A stretch of 9,194 bases of DNA. Source: an uncultured Ruminococcus sp. Lineage in GTDB: Bacteria > Bacillota > Clostridia > Oscillospirales > Acutalibacteraceae. A program made the translations under genes and the position numbers. Location: the NCBI GenBank assembly GCA_902803585.1, contig CADCQO010000040.1:1-9194 (forward strand), written 5' to 3'. The notes below the pieces were generated by a model. The model ran no database searches, was not told the DNA's origin, and saw only the letters and a program-made list of their open reading frames with translations. Below are positions 8,107-9,194 of the stretch, one piece after another. How positions within the stretch are numbered: the first letter of the stretch is position 1; every line of letters begins with the position of its first letter.

Positions 8107-8841
8107 TCAGAGTGATGACATTTTTTCATAAGCAATCTGAGCCGCCTCAGAACTGATATTGCAGTCCAGTTCCCAGAGTGTGACCTGATCTGCCATTTTA
8201 TCAATCAGAGCAAGTGTTTTTGCGAGAGCAATACGGCTATTGGGACGATAGCTCTGCTGCAGGAGCATCGCGTAGGCTTCAGCTTTTGTCACTGACCGGA
8301 TAGAATTTTCACGGGCACGTTTCAAAATACATATTGCTTTCAGCGGCACTGCTATATTGCTGCCTATCTGGTGTTTTCCATTGTAAGGTGTGCCGAAAAC
8401 AGTGATGCCGTTTTCAGATACACGGATCAGCGGTTTATCATCGTTTACCATGACGGCACGGCTGCCAAGCAATTCTCTCCACAGTCTTGTGTGAGTTGAT
8501 TTGCCGGTTCCCGATTTTGCAGTAAATAAATAGCATTTTCCATCTACAGCTACAGCGGAACCATGAAACAGGAATGTATTGTATTCCGGCATTTTTTCGG
8601 CAATTTTACGGTATACTGCCAATTTTTCGAGATAAGTGTCCTGCCAGTACTGTATTGTCCGTCCTTCTGCAATGTCATTGTCAGCAGACTTTTTCCGTTC
8701 ATAAGAAATATCATCAGGGGTTATGGCAACCGAAAAATCTGGCTGACCGTCAGCACGATAATCCCTGCAGTAATTGTGTACTTCCTGATACAGGGAATGT
8801 ATCTCAATAATTTTATCTGCCATTTTATATGTGTTTGTCAT
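8107..8841 (-). CDS. HPr kinase-like P-loop protein (candidate peptide kinase)
   Basis: This 244-residue protein resembles the C-terminal kinase domain of HPr kinase/phosphorylase. It has FHGSAVAVDGKCYLFTA (91-108) with His93, a P-loop AKSGTGKST (108-116), an aspartate pair VNDDKP (132-137) and GTPYNGKHQIGSN (150-162). The N-terminal about 85 residues are not the HprK N-domain, so it is probably not the regulator of sugar uptake. Proteins of this type act as peptide kinases in some lasso-peptide clusters, phosphorylating a Ser; that is the closest precedent. The start at 8841 is set by AGGGAG (8847-8852), 5 bp before the ATG. It is the first gene of the minus-strand operon, followed after 154 bp by the PqqD-like gene. 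The substrate is unknown; Thr23 and Ser25 of the small peptide are candidates. Confidence 0.88.
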   Translation of the reverse strand: MTNTYKMADKIIEIHSLYQEVHNYCRDYRADGQPDFSVAITPDDISYERKKSADNDIAEGRTIQYWQDTYLEKLAVYRKIAEKMPEYNTFLFHGSAVAVDGKCYLFTAKSGTGKSTHTRLWRELLGSRAVMVNDDKPLIRVSENGITVFGTPYNGKHQIGSNIAVPLKAICILKRARENSIRSVTKAEAYAMLLQQSYRPNSRIALAKTLALIDKMADQVTLWELDCNISSEAAQIAYEKMSSL

Positions 8842-8855
8842 AGCTGCTCCCTATA

Positions 8856-8874
8856 TGGTGCCACAGCGGCACCA
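8856..8874 (-). promoter_or_regulatory. Perfect hairpin just upstream of the kinase-like gene's ribosome site
   Basis: TGGTGCC and GGCACCA form a perfect 7-bp inverted repeat with a 5-base loop. It ends 3 bp from the AGGGAG ribosome site of the HPr-kinase-like gene. No T-run follows on either strand, so it is not a terminator. It could be a repressor operator or an RNA stem that affects initiation. Confidence 0.5.
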
Positions 8875-8952
8875 AGAAAAGTTTGATATTTGTTAACAAG
8901 TGCAGTGTTACGGAAATATCCATAAGCGGGTCTGTTAACGCCTCCCTTACAA

Positions 8953-8982
8953 ATAATAACACAGGTCTGCTGTTCAATTCAA
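8953..8982 (-). promoter_or_regulatory. Candidate sigma-70-type promoter for the minus-strand operon
   Basis: On the minus strand, TTGAAT (8977-8982) is followed after 18 bp by TATTAT (8953-8958), with a TG one base before the -10 box, which makes it an extended -10. Transcription would begin near 8946 and give a leader of about 105 bases before the kinase-like gene. Confidence 0.5.
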
Positions 8983-9069
8983 TAGCTAAGTAAAAAATAT
9001 TATGATGTCTAAGCCATAACAACATTGGCTGTAAGTATGAAATGATAGTGATGTTGTGAAAAAAAATTA

Positions 9070-9098
9070 TTGACGATAGCCAAAAAGTGTGATATGAT
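9070..9098 (+). promoter_or_regulatory. Strong sigma-70-type promoter reading out of the window
   Basis: TTGACG (9070-9075) and TATGAT (9093-9098) are separated by exactly 17 bp, close to consensus at both boxes. Transcription would start near 9105 and run to the right edge. The CCTAA/TTAGG inverted repeat (9103-9120) covers the expected start site. No coding start is visible in the remaining 90 bases, so the gene it drives lies outside the window or has a long leader. Confidence 0.65.
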
Positions 9099-9194
9099 AA
9101 AACCTAAGGGATAAGTTAGGCAAACTAAAACCAAATCACAAAAGTCCGAATGGTTATCGTTATTATTCAGAAAACGATTTAAACGCACTTTTGA

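Larger units (their letters stand above)
8842..9194. other. Divergent intergenic region without a supported gene
   Basis: This stretch holds a candidate minus-strand promoter, a plus-strand promoter and the hairpin before the kinase-like gene. It also holds two copies of TGTTAAC, whose palindromic GTTAAC cores (8892-8897 and 8934-8939) are 42 bp apart, and an ATCGTT/AACGAT inverted repeat (9156-9178). A minus-strand open frame through 8825-9025 has no convincing family and overlaps the kinase-like gene's start, so I do not call it. I see no tRNA or mobile-element end here. Confidence 0.6.

Noticed and set aside
7971..8204. 77-codon minus-strand frame across the end of the kinase-like gene
   Set aside because: It is a shifted frame of the kinase-like gene extended into the gap, with Arg/Ser-rich random composition.
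5066..8841. Classical lasso-peptide cluster
   Set aside because: There is no asparagine-synthetase-like cyclase and no B2 protease, and the peptide lacks the residue pattern of a lasso core.
8825..9025. Minus-strand small frame over the operon leader (including a 32-codon version from an internal ATG)
   Set aside because: It overlaps the ribosome site and start of the kinase-like gene, and its composition gives no sign of a real peptide; a leader peptide role cannot be shown.

Overview
The window looks like a chromosomal segment of a gut or rumen Firmicute of the Ruminococcus/Oscillospiraceae type. The grounds are a very long secreted starch-degrading protein with CBM26-type starch-binding modules, CxxCG-type linkers and clostridial surface-protein beta domains; short-spaced genes with Gram-positive Shine-Dalgarno sites; and a short acidic peptide of a kind I associate with this group. 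The species cannot be fixed from the sequence.

Layout. Bases 1-5027 (+) hold the 3' part of one giant gene whose start lies before the window: a GH13 alpha-amylase with intact catalytic residues, three tandem CBM26-like plus CxxCG units, a transglutaminase-like domain with an intact Cys-His-Asp triad, and several beta-sandwich or repeat domains. After 38 bp, a 38-codon gene (5066-5182, +) encodes a peptide with a conserved-looking front half (EMEIIQFDAEDIITASG) and a tail of almost only Asp, Glu and Gly, closed by a Rho-independent terminator. On the other strand, read from 8841 down to 5484, lies a compact operon: HPr-kinase-like P-loop protein, PqqD-like protein, S24/S26 signal-peptidase-like protease, and ABC exporter with fused membrane and ATPase domains. 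A long hairpin with T-runs on both sides (5429-5485) separates the two convergent units. Bases 8842-9194 form a divergent regulatory region with a candidate promoter for the minus-strand operon and a strong sigma-70-type promoter firing out of the right edge.

How the genes may work together. PqqD-like proteins are leader-peptide binders (RRE) in RiPP pathways. HPr-kinase-like proteins occur as peptide kinases in some lasso-peptide clusters. An SipW/Sec11-type protease could remove a leader, and the exporter lacks its own C39 peptidase domain. Beside them lies a small peptide with leader/core architecture. Together they suggest a peptide maturation and export system (RiPP-like) with no cyclase or radical SAM enzyme in view. 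The biochemical outcome is unknown, and the precursor assignment is an inference from position and architecture.
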